From NCBI RefSeq assembly GCF_965138505.1, contig NZ_CBCSCO010000003.1:372001-436000 (forward strand): DNA of 64,000 bases. Reading direction: 5' to 3'. The first letter of the stretch is position 1, and each line of letters opens with the position of its first letter. The DNA is from Litorimonas haliclonae. GTDB taxonomy: Bacteria; Pseudomonadota; Alphaproteobacteria; Caulobacterales; Maricaulaceae. The notes beneath the pieces are model-generated. The model saw only the letters and a program-made list of their open reading frames with translations. It had not been told where the DNA came from and did no database searches. This document shows positions 25,012 through 33,922 of the stretch, piece by piece. The translations under genes and the position numbers were made by a program.

Positions 25012-25085
25012 TTCGACTGGTCTGATTGCAAGACTGTGGATAAGAAGGTTGATAAGCTTTGTACCGCTTGAGGAGAAGATCAGTT

Positions 25086-27296
25086 TTGAAAGCGCATAGC
25101 TACATCCGCGCAGAGCAGAGACGGTTTCGCCGCGCCTCCGAGGGTCGGCAGTGGACAGTTAAAGAACTGCCTCAATACTATTATCACAAGACTTTTTGCG
25201 ACATGCTTACCCATGTCAGTACGCGCCATACAAAATTGATGGCGACAGAGCATACCAATTTTATCCGAGATTTTGAGTCCCTGCCCTTTCCCGCCCAGTG
25301 CGCCTATGCTCGCATTGCCGGGCGTAAAGGCACGGTTTTTAATTTCCACCACCTGCATTATTCCGAAATTCAAGATATTCCAGGTCAATTTGACCTATTA
25401 CGCGAACGGGGGTTCGTCCGACTAATCGAAAGCAAAGATATCCGATCTTATCTAAGCGCTTTGACCAAGCCGGAATTGACAAGTTTAATGCTAGACAGGG
25501 TTTGCGAAACCAAATTCAAGCGCTCTTGGAAGAAGGCGCGGTTGATAGACATTGCTTGCAAACAGATGGATTTTGATGACGTCGATATTCCCGACGGATA
25601 TATCGTTCAGTCACGGTTAAAAGCATTCAACTACCTCTTATTTTTATATTTCGGCCGAATAGAAACTAGTCTGCAAACCAAAACCTTGAAGGAGTTAGGC
25701 CTTGTCCGCCCTGCCCGCTCTGATGCCGCGCACCTCAAATTCTGTGGTCTGGAAGACGCCCAAACAGCTTACTTTTATGCCTCTGCTTTGCAGAGCTTTA
25801 AAGATGATGATGACAACGAGATTCAAAACCTAATTGAAACAGTGGATAACTGGCCGGGGTCTGTGGACGGACCAGTCTCTGTAAAACGGGGAAAACTCCT
25901 CCTAAAACTAGGGGGACTGTGCGAACGTCAAGGCGACATTGGATCTGCGCTCTCCCTATACGAGCGCTCCGACAGCGGGCTTTGTAACGAGCGTATTATT
26001 CGCATTCGATATTCCCGAAACGCTGATGGAGATAGAGATTGGGTTGAACAACGGCTCGAGGAGGCGATCGAAAACCCGGAAAGTGATGAGGAGCACGCTT
26101 TCGCCGAAGACTTTTATGCCCGTAAATTTGAAAAAAAGCGCACAAGCGTCGTAACCGATCTGCTACGGAAAAGCGAAATTCTGTTTCTGGATGAAGCTTT
26201 TCGCCACACCCCTGAACAAGCCGCTCTTAGGCATTTCAAAGAACAAGGAATTGAGGCTTACAGGACTGAAAACCGTCCTTGGCAAATGCTCTTTGGGCTT
26301 TTGTTTTGGGACGAAATTTATGGAAAAGGTGTGGAGCGCAGCTGGAGACTTCCAGACAGCCTAAAAACGGGCAGTTTTTATGAGACTCACAAATCCTCTA
26401 TTGAGGAGAAACTCGCGGATTTATCCCATGTATCAGCAACCTTATTGAAACTTTTGAAAACCCTTACTCGCCATTACAAAGAGGAAAATGGCGTTTTCAC
26501 CTGGGGCGGAAAGTCATTGGATAGGATTAAAGCCTTGATGACTCATTCACCGGAAGGGGCATTGACGTCGGTTTTACGCCAAATGGCGCAAAACTACATC
26601 TCGACCAAAAGCGGCTTCCCGGACCTCATGCTCATCGAACATGGACAGATCAGATTTGTTGAAATCAAAGCTGAGGGCGATGTCTTACGGCGCAATCAAC
26701 TCACTCGGCTTCGACAATTGAAGTCGGCCGGGTATAAAGCGGAGATCCTTCGTTTAGGCTGGCACATAGATCCGGACCAAACCTATGTCGTTGTGGATGT
26801 TGAAACTACAGGCGGGCGGCCCGGGCTCCATCGTTTGACCGAGATTGGCGCCGTCAAAATGCGTGGTGGGGAAGTTATTGATGAGTGGCAAAGCCTGATA
26901 AATCCGCAGCGATCCATTCCGCCGAACATCACCCGCATCACAGGCATTGATGAGTCTATGGTGGCGCGAGCACCGTTATTTGCTGATATTGCTGATAGTT
27001 TCGCCGAGTTTATGGGCGACGCCATTTTTGCTGCGCATAATGTGAATTTCGATTATGGCTTTATTTCCACTGAATATCAGATGATTGATCGAAAATTCCG
27101 CCACCCTAAGATTTGCACCTGTTCTTCCATGCGGAAACTCTATCCGGGATATCGCTCATATAGCCTTAAGAACCTCTGCCAAGAGTTTGAAATTGATTTG
27201 AAAAGTCATCACCGCGCCCTTTGCGATGCGCAAGCCGCGGCAGAATTACTCAAGATGGTCAATGAGAAGCGGATTGCCTTGCAAAACGGTGACTGA
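25086..27296 (+). CDS. FAN1-type VRR-NUC nuclease fused to a DnaQ-like 3'-5' exonuclease
   Basis: A 736-residue fusion. The first ~560 residues follow bacterial FAN1: LPQYYYHKTF and FPAQCAYARIAGRKGTVFN at the N-terminus, a TPR-like helical middle, then the VRR-NUC site in GFPDLMLIE...FVEIKAEGD (Asp513, Glu526, Lys528). From residue ~568 there is a DEDDh exonuclease: VVDVETTGG (Asp571, Glu573), AHNVNFDYGF and HHRALCDAQAAAELL. FAN1 cuts 5' flaps and interstrand-crosslinked DNA; DnaQ domains trim 3' ends. TTG 25086 was chosen because AGGAG stands 10 nt upstream; TTG 25059 is an alternative. A LexA box precedes it. crtE begins 26 nt after its stop. Confidence 0.85.
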   Translation: MKAHSYIRAEQRRFRRASEGRQWTVKELPQYYYHKTFCDMLTHVSTRHTKLMATEHTNFIRDFESLPFPAQCAYARIAGRKGTVFNFHHLHYSEIQDIPGQFDLLRERGFVRLIESKDIRSYLSALTKPELTSLMLDRVCETKFKRSWKKARLIDIACKQMDFDDVDIPDGYIVQSRLKAFNYLLFLYFGRIETSLQTKTLKELGLVRPARSDAAHLKFCGLEDAQTAYFYASALQSFKDDDDNEIQNLIETVDNWPGSVDGPVSVKRGKLLLKLGGLCERQGDIGSALSLYERSDSGLCNERIIRIRYSRNADGDRDWVEQRLEEAIENPESDEEHAFAEDFYARKFEKKRTSVVTDLLRKSEILFLDEAFRHTPEQAALRHFKEQGIEAYRTENRPWQMLFGLLFWDEIYGKGVERSWRLPDSLKTGSFYETHKSSIEEKLADLSHVSATLLKLLKTLTRHYKEENGVFTWGGKSLDRIKALMTHSPEGALTSVLRQMAQNYISTKSGFPDLMLIEHGQIRFVEIKAEGDVLRRNQLTRLRQLKSAGYKAEILRLGWHIDPDQTYVVVDVETTGGRPGLHRLTEIGAVKMRGGEVIDEWQSLINPQRSIPPNITRITGIDESMVARAPLFADIADSFAEFMGDAIFAAHNVNFDYGFISTEYQMIDRKFRHPKICTCSSMRKLYPGYRSYSLKNLCQEFEIDLKSHHRALCDAQAAAELLKMVNEKRIALQNGD

Positions 27297-27322
27297 TAAG
27301 CCGTTTCCAAAGGGAGACTCGG

Positions 27323-28246
27323 GTGAAGAAACCGTCTACAAACGTTCTGGAAATCGCTGACCCCCAAGATTTAAGCCCATTACAGGCACAAATCGAAAAT
27401 CGACTCTCCGATCTCATACCTTCTGATCAAACTTGGCCCGTCAAACTTCATGCCGCCCAGCGCCACGCGCTCTTATCTCCCGGAAAACGCTTTCGTCCCT
27501 TGCTTTGTGTCTTGATTGCCCAGGGCGCCTCAAAGGACATCGCAAAGCGTCAAGCAGCTATAGATGTCGGCTGCGCCGCCGAAATGGTACATGCCGCGTC
27601 TCTGATTTTGGATGACCTTCCGTGCATGGATAACGCCGCCTTGCGCCGTAACAATCCCACCACACATATTGCTTTTGATGAAAGCACAGCGATTTTAAGC
27701 GCGACCTCCCTTCTAAATCGGGCCTTTGGAGTATTGGCCCGCTTGCGAGACATTGACCCAGTAATCCGTATCGCTTTAGTGGATTTATTGTCTTATTCAG
27801 TCGGCTCCACCGGGCTAATCGCGGGACAAATGGCGGACCTGGCAAATGATGACGCTCAAACCAATCTTCAGGATGTCGAACGCTTAAACCGTCTTAAAAC
27901 CGGCGCTCTGTTCGAATTTACGATCTACAGCGCCGCAATTTTGACGGAGCTTACAGTGGGGCAAAAAGAAGAGTTAAAGGACTTCGCTTATCACCTCGGT
28001 CTTGGCTTTCAGCTTTTGGACGACTTGAAAGACAGTCTCATGGACGACAAGCAAGCGCAAAAATCCGTTGGTAAAGATGAGGGTAAGGCAACAATTCTCG
28101 CTTTACTGGGCTCGGAAGAATCCAAACAGACTCTCAAAACTTATCTCTCCTCTGCCAAAGGCGCCCTTCACCGCGCAGGTTTGCAGAACTCTACCTTGCT
28201 TGAATCTGTGATTGACCGTCAATTTGCTTTCCTAAATGACGTCTAG
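27323..28246 (+). CDS. crtE: Geranylgeranyl diphosphate synthase (CrtE-like)
   Basis: A 307-residue polyprenyl synthase. The first aspartate-rich motif is in MVHAASLILDDLPCMD, the second in GFQLLDDLKDS; GKRFRPLL and GLIAGQMADL are also present. The small residues before the first aspartate motif (HAAS) are typical of CrtE GGPP synthases, whereas IspA-type FPP synthases usually carry an aromatic residue there. With crtW and crtZ in the same operon, a carotenoid-precursor role is likely. The start is GTG with AGGGAG six nt upstream. The stop overlaps the next start region by 1 nt. An FPP synthase role cannot be excluded. Confidence 0.8.
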   Translation: MKKPSTNVLEIADPQDLSPLQAQIENRLSDLIPSDQTWPVKLHAAQRHALLSPGKRFRPLLCVLIAQGASKDIAKRQAAIDVGCAAEMVHAASLILDDLPCMDNAALRRNNPTTHIAFDESTAILSATSLLNRAFGVLARLRDIDPVIRIALVDLLSYSVGSTGLIAGQMADLANDDAQTNLQDVERLNRLKTGALFEFTIYSAAILTELTVGQKEELKDFAYHLGLGFQLLDDLKDSLMDDKQAQKSVGKDEGKATILALLGSEESKQTLKTYLSSAKGALHRAGLQNSTLLESVIDRQFAFLNDV

Positions 28247-28248
28247 TG

Positions 28249-29199
28249 ATGTCTCACACCGGCACGCCATCACTTAAGGTTAAAGACCTGAGCGTTACCT
28301 ACGGAGAGTTTCAGGCCCTAAAAAGTCTAAGCCTATCAGTAAAAAAAGGCGAATTAGTCGGGGTGATAGGCCCGAACGGAGCCGGGAAAACCAGCTTTAT
28401 AAAAGCACTTTGCGGCCGCGTTGGATCGACAGGTCAGATTTTCGTTGCAGGACAACCCTTAAAACGCGGGCAGGATAGACGACGCAAAATCGGCTTGGTG
28501 CCTCAAGATATTGGGTTATATCCCCAGCTTACGGCCAGAGAAAATCTGGATGTTATCGCCCGATTGCTGGGTGTAAAATCAGATAAGCGCGTTCAGGGCA
28601 TTGAACAGGCCCTAGAAGCGGTCGGCTTGACCTCGAAGGGAAGCAGTCTGATTCAGGATTTATCAGGCGGAATGAAGCGGCGCATCAATGTCGCCGCTGC
28701 CATTATGCACGACCCGGCAATCGTCATTTTTGATGAGCCCACTGCGGGGGTCGACATCCCTGCCCGCGACGAGCTGCACAGATTAGCCCGCCGGCAAGCC
28801 GAACTGGGCAAAGCGGTTATTCTTGTCACACATGAACTCAAGGAAGCCGAGACGCTTTGCGACAAGATTTTGCTCCTCTTGGACGGCCAAAAACTAGCTT
28901 TCGACTCGGCGCTAAGCATTTTGTCTCAACAATTTGGAAAGACGCGAAACGTCATTCTCCGATTTGCGAGCTCTCCCTCTCCGGAAACGCTCGAAGCGAT
29001 GCGCTCGTTTAAGTTTGAACGGTCAGACTCAGACGAGGTTTGGATAGCCACCACCCGCCTAAGTGAGCCCGCATTTATGACCGGATTGATTGAGACACTC
29101 AAAGACCAGACAGACACTGTGAGGGAAATCTCTATTCGGCGTCCTGGTCTGACGGCTCTCATGCACCATGTGGAAGCCGAAAAGGGATTGATTGTGTGA
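28249..29199 (+). CDS. ABC-2 type exporter ATP-binding protein
   Basis: A 316-residue ATPase. Walker A is GPNGAGKTSFIKAL near residue 45, the Q-loop is VPQDIGLYPQL, the signature is LSGGMKRRINVAAAI, Walker B is IVIFDEPTAGVD and the H-loop is LVTHELKEAE. The ~90-residue C-terminal extension resembles DrrA-type exporter ATPases. It works with the permease encoded next to it (4-nt overlap). Both genes are embedded between crtE and crtW, so the substrate may be linked to isoprenoid or pigment metabolism; this is inference. GTG 28246 is an alternative start. Confidence 0.88.
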   Translation: MSHTGTPSLKVKDLSVTYGEFQALKSLSLSVKKGELVGVIGPNGAGKTSFIKALCGRVGSTGQIFVAGQPLKRGQDRRRKIGLVPQDIGLYPQLTARENLDVIARLLGVKSDKRVQGIEQALEAVGLTSKGSSLIQDLSGGMKRRINVAAAIMHDPAIVIFDEPTAGVDIPARDELHRLARRQAELGKAVILVTHELKEAETLCDKILLLLDGQKLAFDSALSILSQQFGKTRNVILRFASSPSPETLEAMRSFKFERSDSDEVWIATTRLSEPAFMTGLIETLKDQTDTVREISIRRPGLTALMHHVEAEKGLIV

Positions 29200-30284
29200 T
29201 TTATGCCGTCCTCAAAACGATGGGACTCCGGCTCTGGCGAGACAAAGGGGCTTTGGTTCTGGCTTTTGTTCTGCCTGGATTTATCTTTGCTATATTTGCC
29301 GCGATATTTTCAACCGCGTCAGGCGGATCCTTGGATTTGCGCGTGGCCTTCTCAGCAGTCGGAGAGGACCCAGCCGTCATAGCCTTAGCGGACACCCTCC
29401 GGGTTGAGGCCACTTTTGACATTCTCGAAAATGAAAAATGGTCCGGCGGGGATCTAAAGGAACAAGTCAAACTTGGCCAAGCGGATGTTGGGCTGGTTAT
29501 ATCTCCCCAAGATGGCGCCCGGCCCCAGATGACAATTGTGGAAGACCCAAGCCGAAAAGTGGCTGCCACCGTAGTAAAGGGACAAATCCGCCAAATTCTG
29601 GCAGATAATAGCGGTGCAAGTCAGGATATTTTTACAACAATTTCGGCACTCCCTGAAACATCAAATATCAACGGCCCTGCGGATAAATCCGTTACTTATT
29701 ATATTGGGGCGACGGCCATTTTATTTCTTATGTTTGCGGCCATGCAGGGAGCCTCGATATCAATAGATGAAAGACGTTCCGGCATATCTGAACGCTTAAT
29801 GGTTGGGCCTGGCGGCGCTCTAGCTATGCTGACCGGAAAATTTCTATTTCTGACGTTAATAGGGGTGTTACAAGCCGTGGTTATCATCGCGGTTGCAAAC
29901 TTGTTCTTCGGCGTTCAGATATTGCCTTTTCTAGGCGGACTGGTTTTAGCGTCTATTGGCACGGCTATGCTAGCGTCAGGCCTCGCCCTTTTTACCGCTG
30001 CGCTTTGTGCGACCCAAACCCAGATGCACACGGTCTCGACCTTTGTCGTTTTACTGTTCTCGGCCGTCGGCGGCTCCATGGTGCCGCGCTTCATGATGCC
30101 GGGCTGGCTACAAAACGCCGGTATCGCTACTCCAAACTACTGGGTGATAGAAGGGTATTACGGTCTGCTCGCACGGGGACAGTCGGTCTTCTCCCTTTGG
30201 TCTGTGTGGAGCGTTATATTTGTATCTGCATTTGTGCTATTGGGATTAGCGGCAATATTATCGCATAAACTGATGAGAGTATAG
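29196..30284 (+). CDS. ABC-2 type transporter permease
   Basis: A 362-residue membrane protein with one N-terminal transmembrane helix (ALVLAFVLPGFIFAIFAAIF), a ~150-residue extracytoplasmic domain, then five further helices from YYIGATAILFLMFAAMQ onward. The ERRSGISERLMVGP segment before the second helix group is typical of YhhJ/DrrB-like permeases. The GTG start overlaps the ATPase stop by 4 nt, and its stop overlaps crtW by 1 nt. It forms a transporter with the preceding ATPase. The substrate is unknown. Confidence 0.85.
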   Translation: MIYAVLKTMGLRLWRDKGALVLAFVLPGFIFAIFAAIFSTASGGSLDLRVAFSAVGEDPAVIALADTLRVEATFDILENEKWSGGDLKEQVKLGQADVGLVISPQDGARPQMTIVEDPSRKVAATVVKGQIRQILADNSGASQDIFTTISALPETSNINGPADKSVTYYIGATAILFLMFAAMQGASISIDERRSGISERLMVGPGGALAMLTGKFLFLTLIGVLQAVVIIAVANLFFGVQILPFLGGLVLASIGTAMLASGLALFTAALCATQTQMHTVSTFVVLLFSAVGGSMVPRFMMPGWLQNAGIATPNYWVIEGYYGLLARGQSVFSLWSVWSVIFVSAFVLLGLAAILSHKLMRV

Positions 30285-31033
30285 TGAACGCAGGCCTGAA
30301 ATCAGACTCTGATAAGCTGGAGTCCCGGCGATTGAATTGGGGACTCCCTCTCGGATTCCTTGTCGTGACGTCATGGGCTACGGTGCACATTTACAGTGTC
30401 TTTTTCCATGCTCTAAGCGCCCCACTCTGGCAAACGCTTGGTTTGATTGCGCTGCAATGCTGGCTGTATACGGGTATGTTCATTATCGCGCATGATACAA
30501 TGCACGGCTCATTCGCGCCGAACCGGCCTAAAGTAAACGCTGTGCTCGGAACTGGGATCATGTTCATCTATGCTGGGTTTAGCTGGAAATCTATGAGAGC
30601 CGCCCATCACGCCCATCACGATAATTCAGGCCGCGACGGGGACCCGGATTTCAATCTTGATAACCCTCATCAGTTTTGGCCTTGGTATGTGAAATTCTTC
30701 ACGCATTATTTCGGCTGGAAACAACTCGCCGTGCTTCTCGGATTTACACTCGCTTATATTTTTATATTTGGAGCAAACTACCTCAACACCATTGTGATGT
30801 GGGCCGTTCCGGCCATTTTGTCCTCTATTCAGCTCTTCTATTTTGGAACGTATCTCACTCATAGACACGCTGGCGAATTCGCCGATCACCATAATGCCAG
30901 AACGAACAGCTATCCGCGTTGGCTTTCACTGCTCACCTGTTTTCACTTCGGCTATCACCATGAACATCACCTTTTTCCGCATGAGCCGTGGTGGCGCCTG
31001 CCGTGCCGAAAGTTTGAAAAGAACGCATCATGA
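30284..31033 (+). CDS. crtW: Beta-carotene ketolase CrtW
   Basis: A 249-residue integral membrane di-iron oxygenase that adds 4-keto groups to beta-ionone rings to make canthaxanthin or astaxanthin. Histidine motifs typical of CrtW are FIIAHDTMHGSF near residue 67, RAAHHAHHDNSGRDGDPDF, FGTYLTHRH and CFHFGYHHEHHLFPHEPWWRLP. Four hydrophobic helices surround them. The GTG start overlaps the permease stop, and crtZ starts inside its last codons (4-nt overlap). Confidence 0.94.
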   Translation: MNAGLKSDSDKLESRRLNWGLPLGFLVVTSWATVHIYSVFFHALSAPLWQTLGLIALQCWLYTGMFIIAHDTMHGSFAPNRPKVNAVLGTGIMFIYAGFSWKSMRAAHHAHHDNSGRDGDPDFNLDNPHQFWPWYVKFFTHYFGWKQLAVLLGFTLAYIFIFGANYLNTIVMWAVPAILSSIQLFYFGTYLTHRHAGEFADHHNARTNSYPRWLSLLTCFHFGYHHEHHLFPHEPWWRLPCRKFEKNAS

Positions 31034-31512
31034 GTTGGTATGTCGCGACCTTCATTGTGATATTGAGCCTTGTCGGAATGGAAGTCTTCGCTTGGGTTAT
31101 TCATAAATATGTAATGCATTCCCGCTGGGGATGGGGCTGGCACGAAAGCCATCACGTTGAAACTGAAGGCGTCTTTGAGAAAAACGACCTCTACGCCGTT
31201 TGTTTTAGCGTTATTGCGGCCGCATTATTCATTGTTGGCTCCGTGGGGTATCCCGCCCTCTGGATGGTAGGCCTGGGACTGACTCTTTACGGCGTTTTAT
31301 ACGGCCTAGTTCATGACGGATTAGTACATCAGAGGTGGCCTTTCTTCATTCATACCAAAGGCGGATATTTGAAGCGATTGGTCCAAGCACACCGCCTTCA
31401 TCACGCGACGCATGATCGGGATGGAGCGGTCTCATTTGGATTTTTATATGCCGGAGATGTCCGCAAGCTCAAAGCAGAGCTGAAATCAAATCAGCGCAAA
31501 ATGATTTCATGA
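31030..31512 (+). CDS. crtZ: Beta-carotene 3-hydroxylase CrtZ
   Basis: A 160-residue membrane di-iron hydroxylase acting on both beta-ionone rings. The histidine clusters HKYVMHSRWGWGWHESHH, VHDGLVHQRWPF and AHRLHHATHDRDGAVSFGFL match CrtZ. Four hydrophobic segments are seen. Together with CrtW it should give astaxanthin-type pigments. CrtB, CrtI and CrtY are not in this window, so lycopene-to-carotene enzymes must lie elsewhere. Confidence 0.94.
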   Translation: MSWYVATFIVILSLVGMEVFAWVIHKYVMHSRWGWGWHESHHVETEGVFEKNDLYAVCFSVIAAALFIVGSVGYPALWMVGLGLTLYGVLYGLVHDGLVHQRWPFFIHTKGGYLKRLVQAHRLHHATHDRDGAVSFGFLYAGDVRKLKAELKSNQRKMIS

Positions 31513-32150
31513 ACACCTTTGGACCATCTGCCTTGTTGGAATGTTACAGGCGCGGGGTGTTTCCCATGTCGGATTCCCGGTCGGACACGCAAGTTTTTCT
31601 AATGGACCCGGATCAACGCGGCATCATCCCATTGGATGGTTTGCATATCTCCCGGTCTTTGCGGAAGTTTATCCGCAAATCGAATTGGACCGTAAAATAC
31701 AATAATGATTTCGTCTCTGTAATCCGTGCTTGCGCCGCACCCGATGACGGGCGGGAAAGCACTTGGATAAGCGAAGGTCTGGAGCACCTTTATATCGCAC
31801 TACATCAAGCCGAATGCGCCTATTCTGTTGGCGTTTATGATGGAGAGACCCTTGTGGGGGGCTTATATGGCGTTTGCTTAGGGGGCGCTTATTTTGGCGA
31901 AAGCATGTTCTCTGATAAGACCAACGCGAGCAAAGTAGCCCTCGTAGCTCTGGTCAAGGCACTAACAGAGGCAGGTTTTACGCTTTTAGACACTCAATTT
32001 CTGACGCCTCATTTGGCCAGTCTCGGGGGCGTCGAAATCTCCCGTGCCGAATACCAACGCAGGCTTTCGACCGCTCTTGAAAAAATCGCTCATTTTCCCC
32101 AAATGACTATTCCTGTCAGCGCATTATCAAGAGAAAACTCAAGCGGATGA
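31509..32150 (+). CDS. aat: Leucyl/phenylalanyl-tRNA--protein transferase
   Basis: A 213-residue Aat enzyme that adds Leu or Phe to proteins with N-terminal Arg or Lys, marking them for ClpAP (N-end rule). Conserved parts are LLECYRRGVFPMSDS, DPDQRGIIPL, STWISEGLEHLYIALH, the substrate loop SVGVYDGETLVGGLYGVCLGGAYFGESMFS, and DTQFLTPHLASLGG. It overlaps crtZ by 4 nt and is the last gene of the crtE-ABC-crtW-crtZ string. No functional link to carotenoids is known to me. Confidence 0.95.
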   Translation: MNTFGPSALLECYRRGVFPMSDSRSDTQVFLMDPDQRGIIPLDGLHISRSLRKFIRKSNWTVKYNNDFVSVIRACAAPDDGRESTWISEGLEHLYIALHQAECAYSVGVYDGETLVGGLYGVCLGGAYFGESMFSDKTNASKVALVALVKALTEAGFTLLDTQFLTPHLASLGGVEISRAEYQRRLSTALEKIAHFPQMTIPVSALSRENSSG

Positions 32151-32242
32151 CTCGACTTGACGTAGGGCTTTGCCTGTATATGTTGCGCGCAGAAGAAACG
32201 GGCGGATATAGCCGCCATTATTTGTCGAAAAGTTGACACTGT

Positions 32243-33865
32243 TTGAGCGCCTCCGAAGATATTGAAGAAGTCCCAGCGGACGAAGAAATCACGATTACCT
32301 TTAAGGAGTTAGGCCTCGCGCCTAAAATCCTGAAGGCACTCGATGATATGGGCCATGAAAAGCCGACTCCTATTCAGGCCCGCTCTATTCCTGCGGCCAT
32401 GGAGCAACGCGACGTTCTGGGTATAGCCCAGACTGGTACGGGTAAAACCGGTGCCTTCGTCCTCCCTACTCTACACAAACTCGAAAGAGGCCGCGCTCGA
32501 GCACGTATGCCCCGTTGTCTTATCATTTGTCCCACGCGGGAACTTGCCGCGCAGGTCGCAGAAAATGTAGAACAATACGGTAAATATCTGAAACTTGAAA
32601 TGGCGCTCTTAATTGGCGGCGTAAGCTTTGCCGAGCAAGACCGTAAACTTTCCAAGGGCGTAGATATTCTCATTGCGACTCCAGGACGTCTCTTGGATCA
32701 ATTTGAGCGCGGTAAAATTTTGATGACGGGCGTGCAGACTCTCGTGGTCGACGAAGCCGATCGAATGTTGGATATGGGCTTTATCCCCGACGTTGAGAAG
32801 ATTTTCAAAATGACGCCTTTCACGCGTCAGGTTCTGTTTTTCTCTGCAACCATGGCGAGTGAGATTAAGCGCCTGGTTGATCAGTTCTTACATCAGCCCG
32901 TTACGGTACAAATTGCGCGCCAATCCTCTGCGGCTGAAACCGTCCGCCAACGCATTATCCGAATGCCTTCTTCTGACTCTAAACAGAAACGTACGGCGCT
33001 TCGCTGGATTATGAAGCAGGAAGATGTCGATAACGGGATAATCTTTTGTAACCGCAAACGCGACGTCGATATTGTTGCAAAATCTCTGACGGTTCACGGT
33101 GAATCGGCGGCGCCAATTCACGGCGATCTATCGCAGTCCCTTCGAACCGAGACTCTGGATAAATTTAAAAACGGCGAAATAAAATATCTTGTCGCCAGTG
33201 ATGTGGCTGCACGAGGGCTCGACGTTCCAAGTGTGAGTCATGTTTTCAATTATGACGTGCCTAATCACTCCGAGGATTATGTCCACAGAATCGGCCGGAC
33301 AGGACGGGCGGGCCGCGAGGGCGATACCATCATGCTCGTCGCCCGATTGGATGAAAACAACTATCAGGATATTCTCAATCTCTTGAAAGTTGATGGGATC
33401 GAAGAAATTGACGTGCCCGGCATTGAGGATTTCCCGAAAGACGGAGGCCGCAAAAAAGGCCGCGGACGCAAAGGTGATCGCAAAGGCCGCCGCGGCGACA
33501 AGGGCTCAAATCGCAAGCATAATACGTCTAAAGACAATAATTCTGATAAATCGTCAAAATCTTCACCCCCTTCGGAAGCTCCAAAGGAAGAGAAAAAAGC
33601 TAAACCCTCTCGCAGGAAAGCGCCAACTAAGAACAACTCTGACAAGACGTCAGAAAAAGAGCCTACAGATTTGAAAGCAGAGAGCAATACTAAGAAGAAA
33701 AGCTCTAAATCCACACCTTCGAAATCTCCCTCAAAGTCGTCAGATAAAAAAACCTCTGATTCCTCAAAAGGAAAGTCTTCAAATAAAGGGCGTGACCGAA
33801 ATGGTTTACCTCACAATAAAGACACAGGCTTTGGTGGAAATATGCCAGACTTTTTCAAGGTTTAA
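32243..33865 (+). CDS. DEAD-box RNA helicase (RhlE-like)
   Basis: A 540-residue helicase. The core, residues ~20-385, has the Q motif PTPIQ, AQTGTGKTGAF (motif I), PTRELAAQ (Ia), TPGRLLDQ (Ib), VDEADRMLDMGF (II), FFSATMA (III), VASDVAARGLDVPSV (V) and HRIGRTGRAGREG (VI). The last ~150 residues are a disordered, Lys/Ser-rich tail as in RhlE proteins that bind ribosomal precursors. The start must be TTG at 32243, since a TGA in the same frame lies at 32234-32236 and no ATG occurs before the conserved core. It has no clear ribosome site. Confidence 0.9.
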   Translation: MSASEDIEEVPADEEITITFKELGLAPKILKALDDMGHEKPTPIQARSIPAAMEQRDVLGIAQTGTGKTGAFVLPTLHKLERGRARARMPRCLIICPTRELAAQVAENVEQYGKYLKLEMALLIGGVSFAEQDRKLSKGVDILIATPGRLLDQFERGKILMTGVQTLVVDEADRMLDMGFIPDVEKIFKMTPFTRQVLFFSATMASEIKRLVDQFLHQPVTVQIARQSSAAETVRQRIIRMPSSDSKQKRTALRWIMKQEDVDNGIIFCNRKRDVDIVAKSLTVHGESAAPIHGDLSQSLRTETLDKFKNGEIKYLVASDVAARGLDVPSVSHVFNYDVPNHSEDYVHRIGRTGRAGREGDTIMLVARLDENNYQDILNLLKVDGIEEIDVPGIEDFPKDGGRKKGRGRKGDRKGRRGDKGSNRKHNTSKDNNSDKSSKSSPPSEAPKEEKKAKPSRRKAPTKNNSDKTSEKEPTDLKAESNTKKKSSKSTPSKSPSKSSDKKTSDSSKGKSSNKGRDRNGLPHNKDTGFGGNMPDFFKV

Positions 33866-33922
33866 GTCGAGAAACAAAAACGACGACCCTAACCGTCAAA
33901 GGCCTCAAAACGTCAGAAGTCG

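Noticed and set aside
32147..32236. 29-residue frame between aat and the helicase
   Set aside because: Too short and without a motif to be called a gene; kept only as a comment on the helicase start.
33300..33865. Possible separate gene or frameshift in the Lys/Ser-rich helicase tail
   Set aside because: The frame is continuous with the helicase, and such tails are normal for RhlE-type enzymes.
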